DNA of 64,000 bases from Chloroflexota bacterium (GTDB lineage: Bacteria; Chloroflexota; Dehalococcoidia; DSTF01; RBG-16-68-14): NCBI GenBank assembly GCA_029262675.1, contig JAJCYW010000006.1, positions 182,181-246,180 of the forward strand, read 5' to 3'. Shown in pieces: positions 1 to 9,822 of the stretch (its first letter is position 1; each line of letters begins with the position of its first letter). Below the pieces are notes generated by a model. The model saw only the letters and a list, made by a program, of their open reading frames with translations, was not told the DNA's origin and searched no databases. Made by a program: the position numbers and the translations under genes.

Positions 1-511
<511 letters not shown>

Positions 512-589
512 TAGCGCGCCTCGCGGGCCTTGCTGCGGCCGGATTCAGCATGGTGTCTCCTATTGCAGACGGACTGTCGCTCTGGGTCA

Positions 590-1417
590 TTAAGGCTTCC
601 AGGTCACTCTGTCCGCTACCCACGTGCCGTCCGCTCCGGTTGGGCTGTGCTCCCTGCCAACAAACACTTTAGTATCCAGGCGCATTCCCACCTGAATTTG
701 ACCGAAGCTGAAGGCCCCGCCACCATCTATTCTGTAGGACGAATCCGCGGTCACGGAGATAACCTGATCGCCGTGCTCCGGAGTAGCAATCGTTACCCTG
801 CTGCCGTTCACGGCAAGCACGGTGCCCTTGAGGTCCTCCGTTTCCAGATGCTGTTGCCCGCCTTGGTGCTCCGGCTCGTGTCCGTGCTCTGGCTCGTGGC
901 CGTAGTCGTCGTCGTCGTAGGGCGCCGGGGCGGGGGCGTAAACGTAGTAGGGCGTCGGGGTTGGGGCGTAAAGGTAGATGGGCGCCTGGGTTGGAGCAAC
1001 AGCGTCGTCGGACACCTGGGTGTTGACGGGGTCGACGGCTAACGCATCCGGCCCTTCAGGCGCGGCGGTTCGCGTTTCGGTCGGGGAGGCATCTGCGCCA
1101 AAATCCTGAGCTCGGATAAATACGTCTTCGTAGAGGTACTCGTCCAGAATGATTGTCTCCGGCACGGGTGCTGCCGGTGCAACGGGTGCAGCGGGTGCTA
1201 CGTACGCTGCTGGCGCTGCGTACGCTGCGTACGCTGCGGGCGCTGCGACAACTTCTGCGGCGTACGTGTCGTCCGCGACAAGGGCGACGCCGGGGTCGTC
1301 CTCGGCGGCGGTGCTTGATTGGCCGAAGAAGCCAATCTGGCTGCCGTACGCGACGACGGCGAAGCCCACGATCGCAGTGAGACACAAGGCGAGTGCTAGA
1401 GATGCTTGCTTTTTCAT
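590..1417 (-). CDS. Secreted protein with Ala/Pro/Tyr-rich linker and C-terminal DUF5666-like domain
   Basis: 275 residues from the ATG at 1417, chosen because GGAGG lies 6 nt upstream and a signal peptide follows at once (MKKQASLALALCL). The longer open frame runs through the ApbE gene out of phase and is rejected. After the signal come a linker with repeated AAYAAP/VAPAAP units, an acidic part, a YVYAPAPAP-type stretch and a His/Glu-rich patch (EPEHGHEPEH, possible metal binding). The last roughly 80 residues start GTVLAVNGSRVTIATP and look like a small beta-barrel of the DUF5666 kind. The start overlaps the ApbE stop as ATGA, so translation is probably coupled. Function unknown. Confidence 0.72.
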   Translation of the reverse strand: MKKQASLALALCLTAIVGFAVVAYGSQIGFFGQSSTAAEDDPGVALVADDTYAAEVVAAPAAYAAYAAPAAYVAPAAPVAPAAPVPETIILDEYLYEDVFIRAQDFGADASPTETRTAAPEGPDALAVDPVNTQVSDDAVAPTQAPIYLYAPTPTPYYVYAPAPAPYDDDDYGHEPEHGHEPEHQGGQQHLETEDLKGTVLAVNGSRVTIATPEHGDQVISVTADSSYRIDGGGAFSFGQIQVGMRLDTKVFVGREHSPTGADGTWVADRVTWKP

Positions 1418-2385
1418 TCGTATCCTCCTGGCCAATGTTCCGTCGTTTCCCAACTCCCATCTGAAAGGGCGAACAGGCCGTGTGCCCGCTGTGCCCTCAA
1501 AAACCGCGTGCCTTCTCTGACCCCTAGGAGCAGTGCCACCTTGGCGAACACGTCGGCGTCGGTCGCGGTCTCCGCAATCGCGGAAACCGCGACAACGCCG
1601 TCGCCGGCCGGGTCGCCCGTCCTGGGATCGATCAGGTGGTGCGACCGCCGTCCCGCCTGCCACCAGCGGCGGCGGGAGATCGAAGAGGTCGCCAGTGCCT
1701 GGTCGCGCAGACGCACCGTTGTTAGGTCTTCTTCTTCGCGCAAAGAATCGGCGACAGCGACGAGCCAGCCACAGCCGTCTGGCCCGTCTCCCGCGGCGTA
1801 GATGTCGCCTCCGGCGTCTACCAGGTAGTTCTCCGCCGGGGAAAGAACCTCGCTGGCCCGGTCGACGGTTGCCCCTTTTCCGATCCCTCCGAGATCAATT
1901 CGCAGCCCTCGCGGGGCGCGAACGGTCAGGCGCCTGCTGTCGAGATCTAACGCGGCGACAGAAGCTCGCTCGATCTCCGGTCTCGGTTGAGTCGCTTGCC
2001 CCCGCCGCCGGTTCAATTGCTCAAACGACCTGTCGTATCCCGCAGACTCCAGCGATGGCAGAATAGCCGGATCGAAAATCCCGCTAGAAAGGCAATGATA
2101 ATGCAAGCTCAGGGTCAACAGCCGATGCATTTCGTGGGAAACCACCACCTCGTTTCCGGCGCAGCGGTTCAGCATCGTCAGTTCGCTCGAAGGCAGAAAG
2201 CGGCTGAACCGATCCTCGGCCGCGTGGAATACGTCCTCGGCCTCGCGAAGCACTTCGGAGCCGCACCAGTCGCGCGTGAAGAACTGCACGCAGGTGTTCA
2301 TTGAGAAGAAGTCCCAGTGACCAGAGAGATCGATCCGGTACGGAAGCGGAGGCATGGGGGAGGGCTGTGTGGCCGTACTGTGCAT
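1414..2385 (-). CDS. apbE: FAD:protein FMN transferase (ApbE family)
   Basis: ApbE enzymes move FMN from FAD onto a Thr/Ser of exported electron-transfer proteins such as NqrC or RnfG. The sequence shows the family core: an N-terminal FFSMNTCVQFF-like strand, FDPAILP, the hallmark DLGGIGKGATVD around the middle, then DAGGDIYA and RTGDPA near the C-terminus. Length (323 aa) is normal. No clear signal peptide is visible, so it may act on the cytoplasmic side before export. Start alternatives are GTG 2400 and ATG 2355; ATG 2385 has GGTGG about 10 nt upstream. First gene of an operon with two secreted proteins, which are candidate partners. Confidence 0.88.
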   Translation of the reverse strand: MHSTATQPSPMPPLPYRIDLSGHWDFFSMNTCVQFFTRDWCGSEVLREAEDVFHAAEDRFSRFLPSSELTMLNRCAGNEVVVSHEMHRLLTLSLHYHCLSSGIFDPAILPSLESAGYDRSFEQLNRRRGQATQPRPEIERASVAALDLDSRRLTVRAPRGLRIDLGGIGKGATVDRASEVLSPAENYLVDAGGDIYAAGDGPDGCGWLVAVADSLREEEDLTTVRLRDQALATSSISRRRWWQAGRRSHHLIDPRTGDPAGDGVVAVSAIAETATDADVFAKVALLLGVREGTRFLRAQRAHGLFALSDGSWETTEHWPGGYE

Positions 2386-2400
2386 TCTTATCTTATCCAC

Positions 2401-2872
2401 CTTCCGCGCCGGGATGTTACGCTAGCCTGGGTTCTGCGAAGTGCACAGCGCCGCTGGCTCTGTTGGCGCGGACACGTTCCGAAGGCCGGGGGCGAGAATG
2501 GTACTGGCTGCGGCGGCTCCTTGGCCGCGTGATGGATCCCGCAGTAACTCTGATATATCCATCGGCACAGCTTTGGAATCCTGTACGCGGTAGCCGACTT
2601 CTCGAAACGCACTTCCTGTACGTTTGGCCGGCGGCAGATGGGAATGAGTTTGGAACGCGAGGCAAGGGATGAACTCGCGATCCCTTCAGCTCCGTTCAGG
2701 ACAGGCCTCTGCTTGGAAAGGGCCACCCGGCTCTGCGAGCCGATAACGTCTATACGACTCCTCGTTCCGTGGCACGAGCTGCTTGAAACTATGGGGTCGC
2801 GTGACGCACCAATTGGCTAGCCTAGACGATCGGGGCGCTCGACCGGCCGCTGACGGCCACCAGTGTGGTGCT
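2401..2872. other. Intergenic region, no supported gene
   Basis: About 470 bp between the ApbE gene and the end of the histidine kinase gene, both on the minus strand. Open frames here have skewed composition, no ribosome site and no recognisable domain. It must hold the promoter of the ApbE operon (right of 2400 on the minus strand) and the end of the kinase transcript. I see no convincing hairpin plus T-tract. Confidence 0.5.
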
Positions 2873-4411
2873 CTAGGCGGCCTCGACGGTCACAGTAAGT
2901 TCTGAGCCGTGGCCCGGACTGGATCGCAGTGCAAAGCGGCCGCCGACGAGCTCCGCACGCTCCTTCATCCCCAGCAGGCCCAGACTGCCTCGGCGAACAA
3001 GCTGCGAGAGGTTCCGCGGCGGCGAGAAGCCGCAGCCGTCGTCCGAAACCGATAGGGTAATCTCGTCGCCCTGGAAGTTGAGCTCGACGGCCGCGGAGGC
3101 GGCGCCGGCATGCCTCTCGACGTTCCTGAGCGCTTCCTGAGCGATGCGGAAGAGCGCCAGCTCTGCAGTTCGGTCGGCGCGCCGCGGTTCGCCCGACACG
3201 ACGAGACTTGCGCCGCCGGCCAGCCGATTGTTGGTATCCTCCACAACCATTTCAATGGCCGCCAGAAGGCCCAGGTCGTCGAGCACGGCCGGGCGAAGAT
3301 CTCGGCTGAACCGGCGAACAGACTGGATCGTGTCTCGCGCCATGCTCACAAGCTCATCGATCTGTGCCGGCAGTTCTTGGCCTTCTTCCAGCGCCTCGAG
3401 CCCGCGAACGAGATGGATAAGCTCCTGAGCGGTTTCGTCGTGCAACTCCCGGGCGATCCGCAGGCGCTCGTCCTCCTGCGCCTGCGTCACCTGGCGTGCG
3501 TACGACTGGAGGCTCTCCTGCCGCTCTCGATAGAGGCGCGCGTTCTCGACCGCAACCCGGATCTCGTGCGCAACCGTTGTCAGCAGTTCGATCTGTCCGT
3601 CAACCAGCGCTTCGCCGGGCGCCGTCATCGCGCCCAGCGCACCGATGGGTCCTCCCTCTCCCGTGAGAGGAATCACGACAACGGAATCGTTTGTGGTAGA
3701 AGCGGCCTCTGCTCGCAGCTGGGCCGCATCAGTGATGTTCGCGGGCAGCCCCAGCGGCGTCACCGGCTGGCCCTCCAAGATGACCGTTCGCCCGCCGTCC
3801 TCGGACTCCGGCTCCAGGACAAGCCAAACCGACTGGAGGGCCAACCCCGAGTACAGCCGCCGCAGCACCGCCGGAAGCTGCTGTTCGACCTCCAGCGTCT
3901 GGCTCAACGCCTCGCCGACTTCGTTGAGGATCGCCAGGCGCGCGCTCGTTGTCTCCGCCCTGCGCCGTTGTACGGTTTCCAGACTGACCCTCCAGGCTAC
4001 AAGAAGACCCACCGGAAGAACGACAAAGAGCTGCCCCATCTCGGTAGCCAAATGGGAACCCGAGCGGTCCCAGTACCACATACTGGGCGATGTGAGCGCC
4101 GCAGCCCACAGCGCCGTCAGGACCGCCCCCTCCCAGCTATAGTTCAGAGCGGCGTACAGCAGCGGCAGAATGTACAGGCTGATGGCCAGACTGTTCAATT
4201 GCCAGCTCTCAAGGGTGGGAAACACCTCGCCGCTGGACTCAACTATATAGTGCGGCGCCGTAGCCACCACAACCAGCAACTGTACCTGCCAGAACCGCGG
4301 CTCTCGGAGCCTGTCCGGAAATCGCCGCGCCGTCAGCGCCGCGAACGTCCAAAGGCTCCAGCCGGTGCGAGTCAGGCCGCCTACTACTCGAGTGTCGGGT
4401 TCAGCAGTCAC
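2873..4411 (-). CDS. Membrane sensor histidine kinase, HisKA_3/NarX type
   Basis: 512 residues. Roughly residues 40-145 hold several hydrophobic segments (membrane sensor). A GAF-like domain spans about 155-295, with a signalling helix before the dimerisation region. The H-box ARELHDETAQE puts the phosphorylated His at 324, followed by a HATPase_c domain with N-box (ALRNVERHA), DDGCGF and a C-terminal GLLGMKERAEL motif typical of the NarL-partner kinases. The start overlaps the stop of the upstream response regulator (ATGA), so they form one two-component system. The stimulus cannot be read from sequence; the divergent redox operon suggests a redox or electron-acceptor cue. Confidence 0.9.
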   Translation of the reverse strand: MTAEPDTRVVGGLTRTGWSLWTFAALTARRFPDRLREPRFWQVQLLVVVATAPHYIVESSGEVFPTLESWQLNSLAISLYILPLLYAALNYSWEGAVLTALWAAALTSPSMWYWDRSGSHLATEMGQLFVVLPVGLLVAWRVSLETVQRRRAETTSARLAILNEVGEALSQTLEVEQQLPAVLRRLYSGLALQSVWLVLEPESEDGGRTVILEGQPVTPLGLPANITDAAQLRAEAASTTNDSVVVIPLTGEGGPIGALGAMTAPGEALVDGQIELLTTVAHEIRVAVENARLYRERQESLQSYARQVTQAQEDERLRIARELHDETAQELIHLVRGLEALEEGQELPAQIDELVSMARDTIQSVRRFSRDLRPAVLDDLGLLAAIEMVVEDTNNRLAGGASLVVSGEPRRADRTAELALFRIAQEALRNVERHAGAASAAVELNFQGDEITLSVSDDGCGFSPPRNLSQLVRRGSLGLLGMKERAELVGGRFALRSSPGHGSELTVTVEAA

Positions 4412-5076
4412 TCCAGATCCTCCAGATTAAACCAGCGGTGCCGAAGCGCGGTGATGACCGCTTCCGTCCGGGAACCCACGCCCAGCTTGGCGAAGATATG
4501 CGTCAGATGCACCTGCACTGTTCTGGTACTCAGGTCGAGCTCTTGAGCGATGCCAGCGTTGGTCAGGCCTCTTGCGGCCAGCCGCAGAACCTCCAATTCT
4601 CGATCCGACAGCGACTCGCCGTCGACGGGTGATCCGGCCGCCGCCTGCTGCCGCTGGACGACACGGTCGAGCACCTTCCGCGCAATCGCCGGGTGGAGCA
4701 CCGGTTCGCCCGAATGGACGGCTCGGATCGCGCGCACCAATTCGTCACCAGAGACATCCTTGAGCAAATAGCCAGCGGCGCCCGCTTCGAGAAGGGCGAA
4801 AACGTACTGGTCGTCATCGTACGCACTGAGGATGAGCACGCTGGTCAGCGGAGCGATCTTCTTAATCTGGCGCGTCGCTTCAATGCCGCCCATGCGCGGC
4901 ATCGCGATATCGAGGATCGCCAGGTCCGGCGTAAGGCGCTTCACCAGCTCGACCGCCTCAATGCCATCAGCCGCTTCCCCGACAACCTCAAGGTCCTTTT
5001 CGCGATCGAGAATCTGGCGCGTGCCTTCACGCACTAAGACGTGGTCCTCGGCGAAGATAATCCTGATTTTTTCCAT
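4408..5076 (-). CDS. LuxR/NarL-family response regulator
   Basis: 222 residues from ATG 5076. The receiver domain has the acidic pair at E10/D11, the phospho-acceptor Asp56 (ILDIAMPRMGG) and Lys near SAYDDDQYVFALLEAGAAGYLLKD. The C-terminal third is a GerE/LuxR helix-turn-helix (LSDRELEVLRLAARG...STRTVQVHLTHIFAKLGV). It is translated just before, and overlaps by 4 bp, the histidine kinase gene. The first methionine of the longer frame (5151) was rejected because the family begins at MEKIRIIFAEDH. It probably regulates the divergent Fe-S/NrfD operon starting at 5282. Confidence 0.92.
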   Translation of the reverse strand: MEKIRIIFAEDHVLVREGTRQILDREKDLEVVGEAADGIEAVELVKRLTPDLAILDIAMPRMGGIEATRQIKKIAPLTSVLILSAYDDDQYVFALLEAGAAGYLLKDVSGDELVRAIRAVHSGEPVLHPAIARKVLDRVVQRQQAAAGSPVDGESLSDRELEVLRLAARGLTNAGIAQELDLSTRTVQVHLTHIFAKLGVGSRTEAVITALRHRWFNLEDLE

Positions 5077-5281
5077 AGTTTTTGCTCGTCGGCCTCCATT
5101 GTACCAGCGGAATCTGACCGTCACATCGGCATGGTCAACGTCAATGGCCAACTCCTTCAGCCTATCGGAGATACGCGTTTTCGCTTACCAGTCGTACGCA
5201 TTAGACGCCGGTCGAATCTGCGGCGAATGCAGATGTGCGGCGCCTCACGGTCAGCGATCCTGGGAGGGGAGGTGAACGGGC
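5077..5281. promoter_or_regulatory. Divergent control region between response regulator and Fe-S/NrfD operon
   Basis: 205 bp separates the minus-strand two-component operon from the plus-strand electron-transfer operon. It must carry both promoters and is the obvious place for binding of the LuxR-type regulator. A strong purine-rich ribosome site (GGGAGGGGAGG) lies about 10 nt before the ATG at 5282. I cannot fix a -35/-10 pair with confidence. Confidence 0.5.
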
Positions 5282-6220
5282 ATGTCCGAAGGCGATCACA
5301 ATACAGGTTCAGAGGAACCACAGGAGGCGCCGGGCCTCAACCGTCGCCATTTCCTCAAGTACCTGGGGTTTGGTGCGATAGGCGCCGCGCCTCTGCCGAT
5401 TCTGCCGTCGCTACTCCGCAAGACACTCGATCAGAAGACAGTTCGATCGAACGGCGCGCCGGCTCTAGCGCCGAACGGCCAGATTCGCCAATGGACGATG
5501 ATCATCGACCTACGCTACTGCGACGGATGCCAGAGCCAGGGAACTCCTCCTCAGTGCACCACGGCCTGTATTGAAGGCCATTTCTCGCCGGAGCCCATGG
5601 AGTGGATCGAGGTGTACGAAGCCGAGTTGCCCGGAGACGGGACGCAGTTCATTCCAACGCCCTGCCAGCAGTGCCAAAATCCACCTTGCGTCAACGTCTG
5701 TCCTGTGGCCGCCACGTTCTCCACACCTGAGGGCACCGTGCTGATCGACCAGAACCGCTGCATCGGCTGCCGCATCTGCATGGCGGCCTGCCCGTATGAC
5801 CGCCGCTTCTTCAACTGGGGGTCGCCGCCCGTCCCGCCGGAAGCCCTGCTGGCCGACTACTCGGCGGAGCACCAGGTACCCGCGAAGAAGGGAACCGTCA
5901 TGAAGTGCGACTTCTGCCCGGACATGGCACGAGCGGGCACGCTCCCCTACTGCGTACAAGGATGCCCCAATGACGCTATCTACTACGGCGACCTGGAAGA
6001 GGACATCGCCACGAACGGCGAGGAAGTCGTCAGCGCCTCCAGACTCCTTTCTCAGAACCAGGCGTATCGATTGAAAGAAGACCTGAACACGAAGCCGCGC
6101 GTCTACTACATCCCAGGCCACGGCGAGGCTGTCGGGCGAGACGCATTCACAGAAGGCAGACAGCCAACCGAATGGCCGTGGATCGAGCGCGCGAAGGGGG
6201 CCCGCGAATGGAAGCGGTAG
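5282..6220 (+). CDS. Tat-exported four-cluster Fe-S electron-transfer subunit (DmsB/NrfC/HybA-like)
   Basis: 312 residues. An N-terminal twin-arginine motif (NRRHFLKYL, Arg21-Arg22) and hydrophobic segment point to export. Four cysteine groups follow: CDGCQSQG...C..AC near 80-96, CQQCQNPPCVNVCPVA near 128-145, CIGCRICMAACPYD near 159-172, and CDFCP...CVQGCPNDAI near 208-235, giving four [4Fe-4S] clusters as in subunit B of DMSO-reductase-family and Qrc/Psr complexes. The next gene, an NrfD subunit, overlaps its end by 13 bp. It should wire the NrfD quinol site to a catalytic or cytochrome partner. No catalytic A subunit is nearby. Confidence 0.92.
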   Translation: MSEGDHNTGSEEPQEAPGLNRRHFLKYLGFGAIGAAPLPILPSLLRKTLDQKTVRSNGAPALAPNGQIRQWTMIIDLRYCDGCQSQGTPPQCTTACIEGHFSPEPMEWIEVYEAELPGDGTQFIPTPCQQCQNPPCVNVCPVAATFSTPEGTVLIDQNRCIGCRICMAACPYDRRFFNWGSPPVPPEALLADYSAEHQVPAKKGTVMKCDFCPDMARAGTLPYCVQGCPNDAIYYGDLEEDIATNGEEVVSASRLLSQNQAYRLKEDLNTKPRVYYIPGHGEAVGRDAFTEGRQPTEWPWIERAKGAREWKR

Positions 6221-7569
6221 GCACCTGGCGCGAACGCTTGGAGCAGACGGCGCTGGCCCCAGTCGTCAATACCAGCCGTTGGTACTACCTCTGGGTCGCC
6301 TTCCTTCTCGCAGTCCTTGCCTGGGGACTCTACGCGTACTCGGTGCAGCTTCGCGACGGCCTCATCGTCACAGGGATGCGCGACCGGATCTCCTGGGGTC
6401 TCTACATCACGACGTTCGTCTTCTTCATTGGCATTAGCCACGCCGGCACGCTCATTTCGGCAATCTTGAGAGTGACGCAGGCCGGCTGGCGGACGCCAGT
6501 GACGCGCATGGCCGAGTTCATCACGGCCGTCTCTCTGGCCTGTGGCGCTATGTTCGTCATCATTGACCTCGGCCGCCCGGACCGCTTGCTCAACGTCATC
6601 ATCCACGGGCGCTGGCAGTCGCCTATCGTTTGGGATGTCGTCGCCATCACGACGTACCTCACGGCCAGCCTCATGTACCTGTTCTTGCCCATGATCCCCG
6701 ACCTGGCGCTCTTCCGCGACCGGTTGCCGGGCAAGGTGCCGCGATGGAAACTCTGGATCTACCGCATCTTTTCAGTCGGCTGGGTGGGCAACAATTCGCA
6801 GCGACGGTCGATGGCCTCGGCGATCGCGCTCATGATGCTCCTGATCATCCCGATCGCCGTGTCGGTACACACCGTTGTCTCGTGGATCTTCGCGATGACC
6901 CTGCGCGAGCCGTGGAACAGCACCATTTTCGGGGCGTTCTTCGTCGCCGGCGCGATCTTCTCCGGCATCGCCGTGCTGATCATCCTGATGGCCGTGCTGC
7001 GCAAGGTCTATCACCTGGAGGAGTACATCACGGAGAAGCACTTCAAGTATCTCGGCTTCCTGATGACCGCCATGGCGATGATCATGATCTACGGCAACCT
7101 ATCGGAGTTCATCACGGTCGGCTACAAGCTGGAAGGCGAGGGCGAGTTCCACTTCGAGCAGCTCTTCCTCGGCCAGTTTGCGGGCTTCTATTGGTACTAC
7201 TTCATCGGCGGGCTCATCGTGCCGTGCCTGCTTACGCTGCTCCCTTGGACCAGGAACATACGTGGTGTCGTGCTAGCGGCGGTGCTCGTTACTGTCGCCA
7301 TGTGGATCGAACGGTATTTCATCGTCGTGGCGGGCCTGCGCGTTCCGCTAATGCCGTACGAACCAGCGTCGTACACGCCAACCTGGGTCGAATGGTCGGT
7401 CATGGCCGGGGGGTTCGCGCTCTTCGCGCTGCTGATCACCATTTTCGTCAAGGTCTTCCCCATCCTCTCCGTCTGGGAGATAGCGGAAGAGCATGAAAGC
7501 GCTGAGCAATCGCCGGCTCCAGCGCCGCTCGTTCCTGAAGCGGTCGCAGCTCCGGCAGGAGGAGGATAG
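6208..7569 (+). CDS. nrfD: NrfD/PsrC-family integral membrane quinol subunit
   Basis: 453 residues from ATG 6208, which has a GGGGG purine stretch 9 nt upstream and starts inside the end of the Fe-S gene; an earlier in-frame start at 6172 is less likely. There are about nine to ten hydrophobic helices, with family-typical HAGTLISAILR, an acidic DLGRPDRLLNVI loop, and a conserved NSTIFGAFFVAGAIFSG region. NrfD proteins exchange electrons with quinone and may translocate protons. The C-terminal tail is Ala/Pro-rich. It is the membrane partner of the preceding Fe-S protein. Confidence 0.92.
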   Translation: MEAVGTWRERLEQTALAPVVNTSRWYYLWVAFLLAVLAWGLYAYSVQLRDGLIVTGMRDRISWGLYITTFVFFIGISHAGTLISAILRVTQAGWRTPVTRMAEFITAVSLACGAMFVIIDLGRPDRLLNVIIHGRWQSPIVWDVVAITTYLTASLMYLFLPMIPDLALFRDRLPGKVPRWKLWIYRIFSVGWVGNNSQRRSMASAIALMMLLIIPIAVSVHTVVSWIFAMTLREPWNSTIFGAFFVAGAIFSGIAVLIILMAVLRKVYHLEEYITEKHFKYLGFLMTAMAMIMIYGNLSEFITVGYKLEGEGEFHFEQLFLGQFAGFYWYYFIGGLIVPCLLTLLPWTRNIRGVVLAAVLVTVAMWIERYFIVVAGLRVPLMPYEPASYTPTWVEWSVMAGGFALFALLITIFVKVFPILSVWEIAEEHESAEQSPAPAPLVPEAVAAPAGGG

Positions 7570-7571
7570 AC

Positions 7572-8126
7572 ATGAAAACGATTTCGATCATCACAGTGGT
7601 CACCGTCATGGCCATCGCCATAGCAGGCTTGGGTTCCGCGGGGACTGCCAACGCCGCGCATGTGGTTGCGGAGATCACGGCGCCCGCAGTCCTCGAGGTC
7701 GGACAGCCAAGTGAGCTCCAAGTGGCGCTCTTGTCCGAGGATCTGGCGTTGGCGGATACCGTGGTCACTGCCTACACCGATGTGTCATTCGCGGGAGTCG
7801 TGGGACAGATCGAGCTAGGAACGTTGACGACGGATGCAAGTGGCATGGCCGTGTTCGAGTATGAGCCGCGCCAAGCCAGCTCGCACGAAATCCGCATCGA
7901 ATTTCTCGCCCCTGGGGACACCGAGCCCACGGTCGCGACAACCACGGTGTCGGTCTCCGGCGCATCGCAGCTGTTCCAGTCAACCGCTGGTGTTCAGATT
8001 CCAGGCCTGAACGTATGGCTCATCATTGCCATCGTTTCGTCGGTCTGGTTCCTTCTGTTCACTGTCGGGTGGCGCGTCTTCGCGATCGCCAGCGCCGGTC
8101 CGGCTGTGCGAGGGGTAACTTCGTAA
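7572..8126 (+). CDS. Exported protein with Ig-like/beta-sandwich domain and C-terminal membrane anchor
   Basis: 184 residues. A signal peptide covers about 1-28 (ends GTANA). A compact beta-rich domain about 30-135 follows (VAEITAPAVLEVGQPSELQV, with TTDASGMAVFEYEP typical of carboxypeptidase-regulatory or Ig-like folds). One transmembrane helix lies near 145-170 and a short basic tail near the end. AGGAGGAGG directly precedes the ATG, 2 bp after the NrfD stop. The position between NrfD and cytochrome c suggests an accessory, membrane-anchored subunit of the same complex. No metal ligands are evident. Confidence 0.78.
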   Translation: MKTISIITVVTVMAIAIAGLGSAGTANAAHVVAEITAPAVLEVGQPSELQVALLSEDLALADTVVTAYTDVSFAGVVGQIELGTLTTDASGMAVFEYEPRQASSHEIRIEFLAPGDTEPTVATTTVSVSGASQLFQSTAGVQIPGLNVWLIIAIVSSVWFLLFTVGWRVFAIASAGPAVRGVTS

Positions 8127-8141
8127 GGATTGGTTGCCGAC

Positions 8142-8645
8142 ATGAGTTCTAGTTCTAAGCCGATTAACAAAGCTGCCCTTTCTACAGTCGTAGCCATCAT
8201 CACGATCAGCGGACTGGCGTTCACGCTCATTGGCATCGTGATCTCGCGGAGCCCGTACACGCACGGGAACCTCTCGCCGCAGGGCTACAGTCGGACGCAG
8301 ATCGCGATTGTGGGTGAGGAATATCCCTTCGAAGGTCTCGGCCTCGCTAACGCATTTGCCCCAACGGGCGACTCGGTCCAAGATGGACGTGTGCTGTTCT
8401 TCCAGTACGGCTGCAGAAGCTGCCACGGCTCAGGAACGGGCGCCATCGTCGGCGATGACCTTGATGACGTCAGCCCATCAGAAGTTCGCAGGGAGGTCAG
8501 GGACGGTCCCGGTGGCATGCCAGCCTACTCTGCATCTATACTGAGTGACGAAGACCTGGAGCTGATCATCGCATTCCTGAGGTCAGACACCAGCGTATCT
8601 TCCCAAACAATGGACGGTGAGGCCACGAATCCGCCGCTCAACTAG
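8142..8645 (+). CDS. Membrane-anchored mono-haem cytochrome c
   Basis: 167 residues from ATG 8142; a TTG at 8130 is in frame but has a poorer ribosome site. An uncleaved N-terminal helix lies at about 12-35, then a c-type haem motif CRSCH (Cys91, Cys94, His95). A likely axial Met lies in GPGGMPAYS, followed by DEDLELIIAFLRS, the usual C-terminal helix of class I cytochromes. It follows the NrfD and anchored accessory genes at 15 bp spacing and is probably the electron exit or entry point on the outer face. Confidence 0.9.
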   Translation: MSSSSKPINKAALSTVVAIITISGLAFTLIGIVISRSPYTHGNLSPQGYSRTQIAIVGEEYPFEGLGLANAFAPTGDSVQDGRVLFFQYGCRSCHGSGTGAIVGDDLDDVSPSEVRREVRDGPGGMPAYSASILSDEDLELIIAFLRSDTSVSSQTMDGEATNPPLN

Positions 8646-8761
8646 GTCAACGCGGGGTACCCGAGAGGAGGGAGCTTTCTCGAGAGGAACGACGCTATTC
8701 TGGCAGCAACCCTGGACGGGGTCACCGCCCAGCAAACAGGTGCAACGAAAGGATCTCTGAG

Positions 8762-9718
8762 ATGAAGAAACTAACACTTAGAAACGCAGCAACACTATTG
8801 GTGCTACTGCTGGCCGCGAGCGTGCTCGCCTTTGGAGCAGCGGCCTGCGGTGGCGACGACGATGACGATGCGGACCCCACCGCCACGAGCGAGACGGCCG
8901 CAACGGACGTGCCGGAGCCGACCACCGGAGCCGAGCCGACCGCGGATGACGACCACGAAGGCGACATCGCGTTTGACGCCTCGTCTGCCACTATCACGGT
9001 GGACGGCGATAGCGCCGACTGGGCCGCAATCGAAGGCGCCACGGTTCCCCTAGTGCAGATCGAGATTCCTGAGGGCGTAGACTGGGACGAGCCGAACGCG
9101 CTCGATCCGGTAGACGCAACCTTGAAGGTCGCGACCGACTCGGACAACGTCTACGTGCTGATGGAGGTCCCGGACGACTATGACTTTGTCGCCGATGACC
9201 ACAACCTATCGGCATCCATAGCTGTCATGTTCCTCATCGACGCGGAAGCGGGCCCGCACATGGGCGCCGCTGATGACGACCTGGAGCTCGGCCTGGGCAT
9301 GGTCGACATCTGGCACTGGGAGCTGGATTGCGCCGCGGACGCAATCTCTGGCGGCGGCGACGCAGGCAGCGGCGACGACCCTGACTGCAACATGGACGAC
9401 GAGTTCGCGACGGACCCCGAAGAGCGGGAGGATGATGGCGGCGGAGACGCCATCGTCAACCCGGCCGCTGAGAACAGTCTCGTGGGCGGCTGGAGCCACA
9501 CCGCCAGCGCATCCGGCAACGGCGCCGACGGCACGTGGATATTCGAGATGTCCCGGCCGCTGCAGACGGGCGACACGCAGGACGCCCAATTCGCGAGCGG
9601 CGGCGAAGCGCTGATAGCGCTCGCCTACTTCGACGCTGACGAGTCGCTGGAAGGCTGGACGGACACGGGCCACCTGCAGAGTGCAGAGTCTGGCTGGATC
9701 GAAGTGACACTACCGTAA
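8762..9718 (+). CDS. Lipoprotein with ethylbenzene-dehydrogenase-gamma-like haem-binding domain
   Basis: 318 residues. The N-terminus is a lipoprotein signal (LAFGAAAC, Cys at about 29) with an acidic Asp/Thr linker. From about 75 on it shows the EB_dh pattern: ITVDGDSADWAAIEGA, LKVATDSDNVYVLMEVPD, AVMFLIDAE, VDIWHWELD, WIFEMSRPLQTG, and a final LIALAYFDADESLEGW. In DMSO-reductase-family type II enzymes this subunit holds a b-type haem and passes electrons from the catalytic dimer to cytochromes. It is unusual here because it is lipidated and has no catalytic subunit beside it. A 116-bp gap after the cytochrome suggests the same operon or its own promoter. Confidence 0.82.
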   Translation: MKKLTLRNAATLLVLLLAASVLAFGAAACGGDDDDDADPTATSETAATDVPEPTTGAEPTADDDHEGDIAFDASSATITVDGDSADWAAIEGATVPLVQIEIPEGVDWDEPNALDPVDATLKVATDSDNVYVLMEVPDDYDFVADDHNLSASIAVMFLIDAEAGPHMGAADDDLELGLGMVDIWHWELDCAADAISGGGDAGSGDDPDCNMDDEFATDPEEREDDGGGDAIVNPAAENSLVGGWSHTASASGNGADGTWIFEMSRPLQTGDTQDAQFASGGEALIALAYFDADESLEGWTDTGHLQSAESGWIEVTLP

Positions 9719-9736
9719 CGGTTCCCTCCCTTTTTG

Positions 9737-9776
9737 TAGGTCTGCCCGGGTGGCATTTGCCATCCGGGCAGACCTA
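9737..9776 (+). terminator. Strong stem-loop, probable transcription stop
   Basis: An 18-bp stem (9737-9754 with 9759-9776, one G-T pair) and a 4-nt ATTT loop just after the EB_dh lipoprotein gene. Five Ts lie before the stem, none directly after, so it may be a processing or stabilising hairpin instead of a textbook intrinsic terminator. Confidence 0.65.
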
Positions 9777-9822
9777 GCCTACGCGCACCTTCAACGCGCT
9801 GAATCAAGAAGACTTCTAGACA

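Noticed and set aside
1418..1663. N-terminal extension of the secreted DUF5666-like gene
   Set aside because: It runs through the apbE 3' end in another phase, is Arg-rich and lies before a GGAGG-led ATG and a signal peptide.
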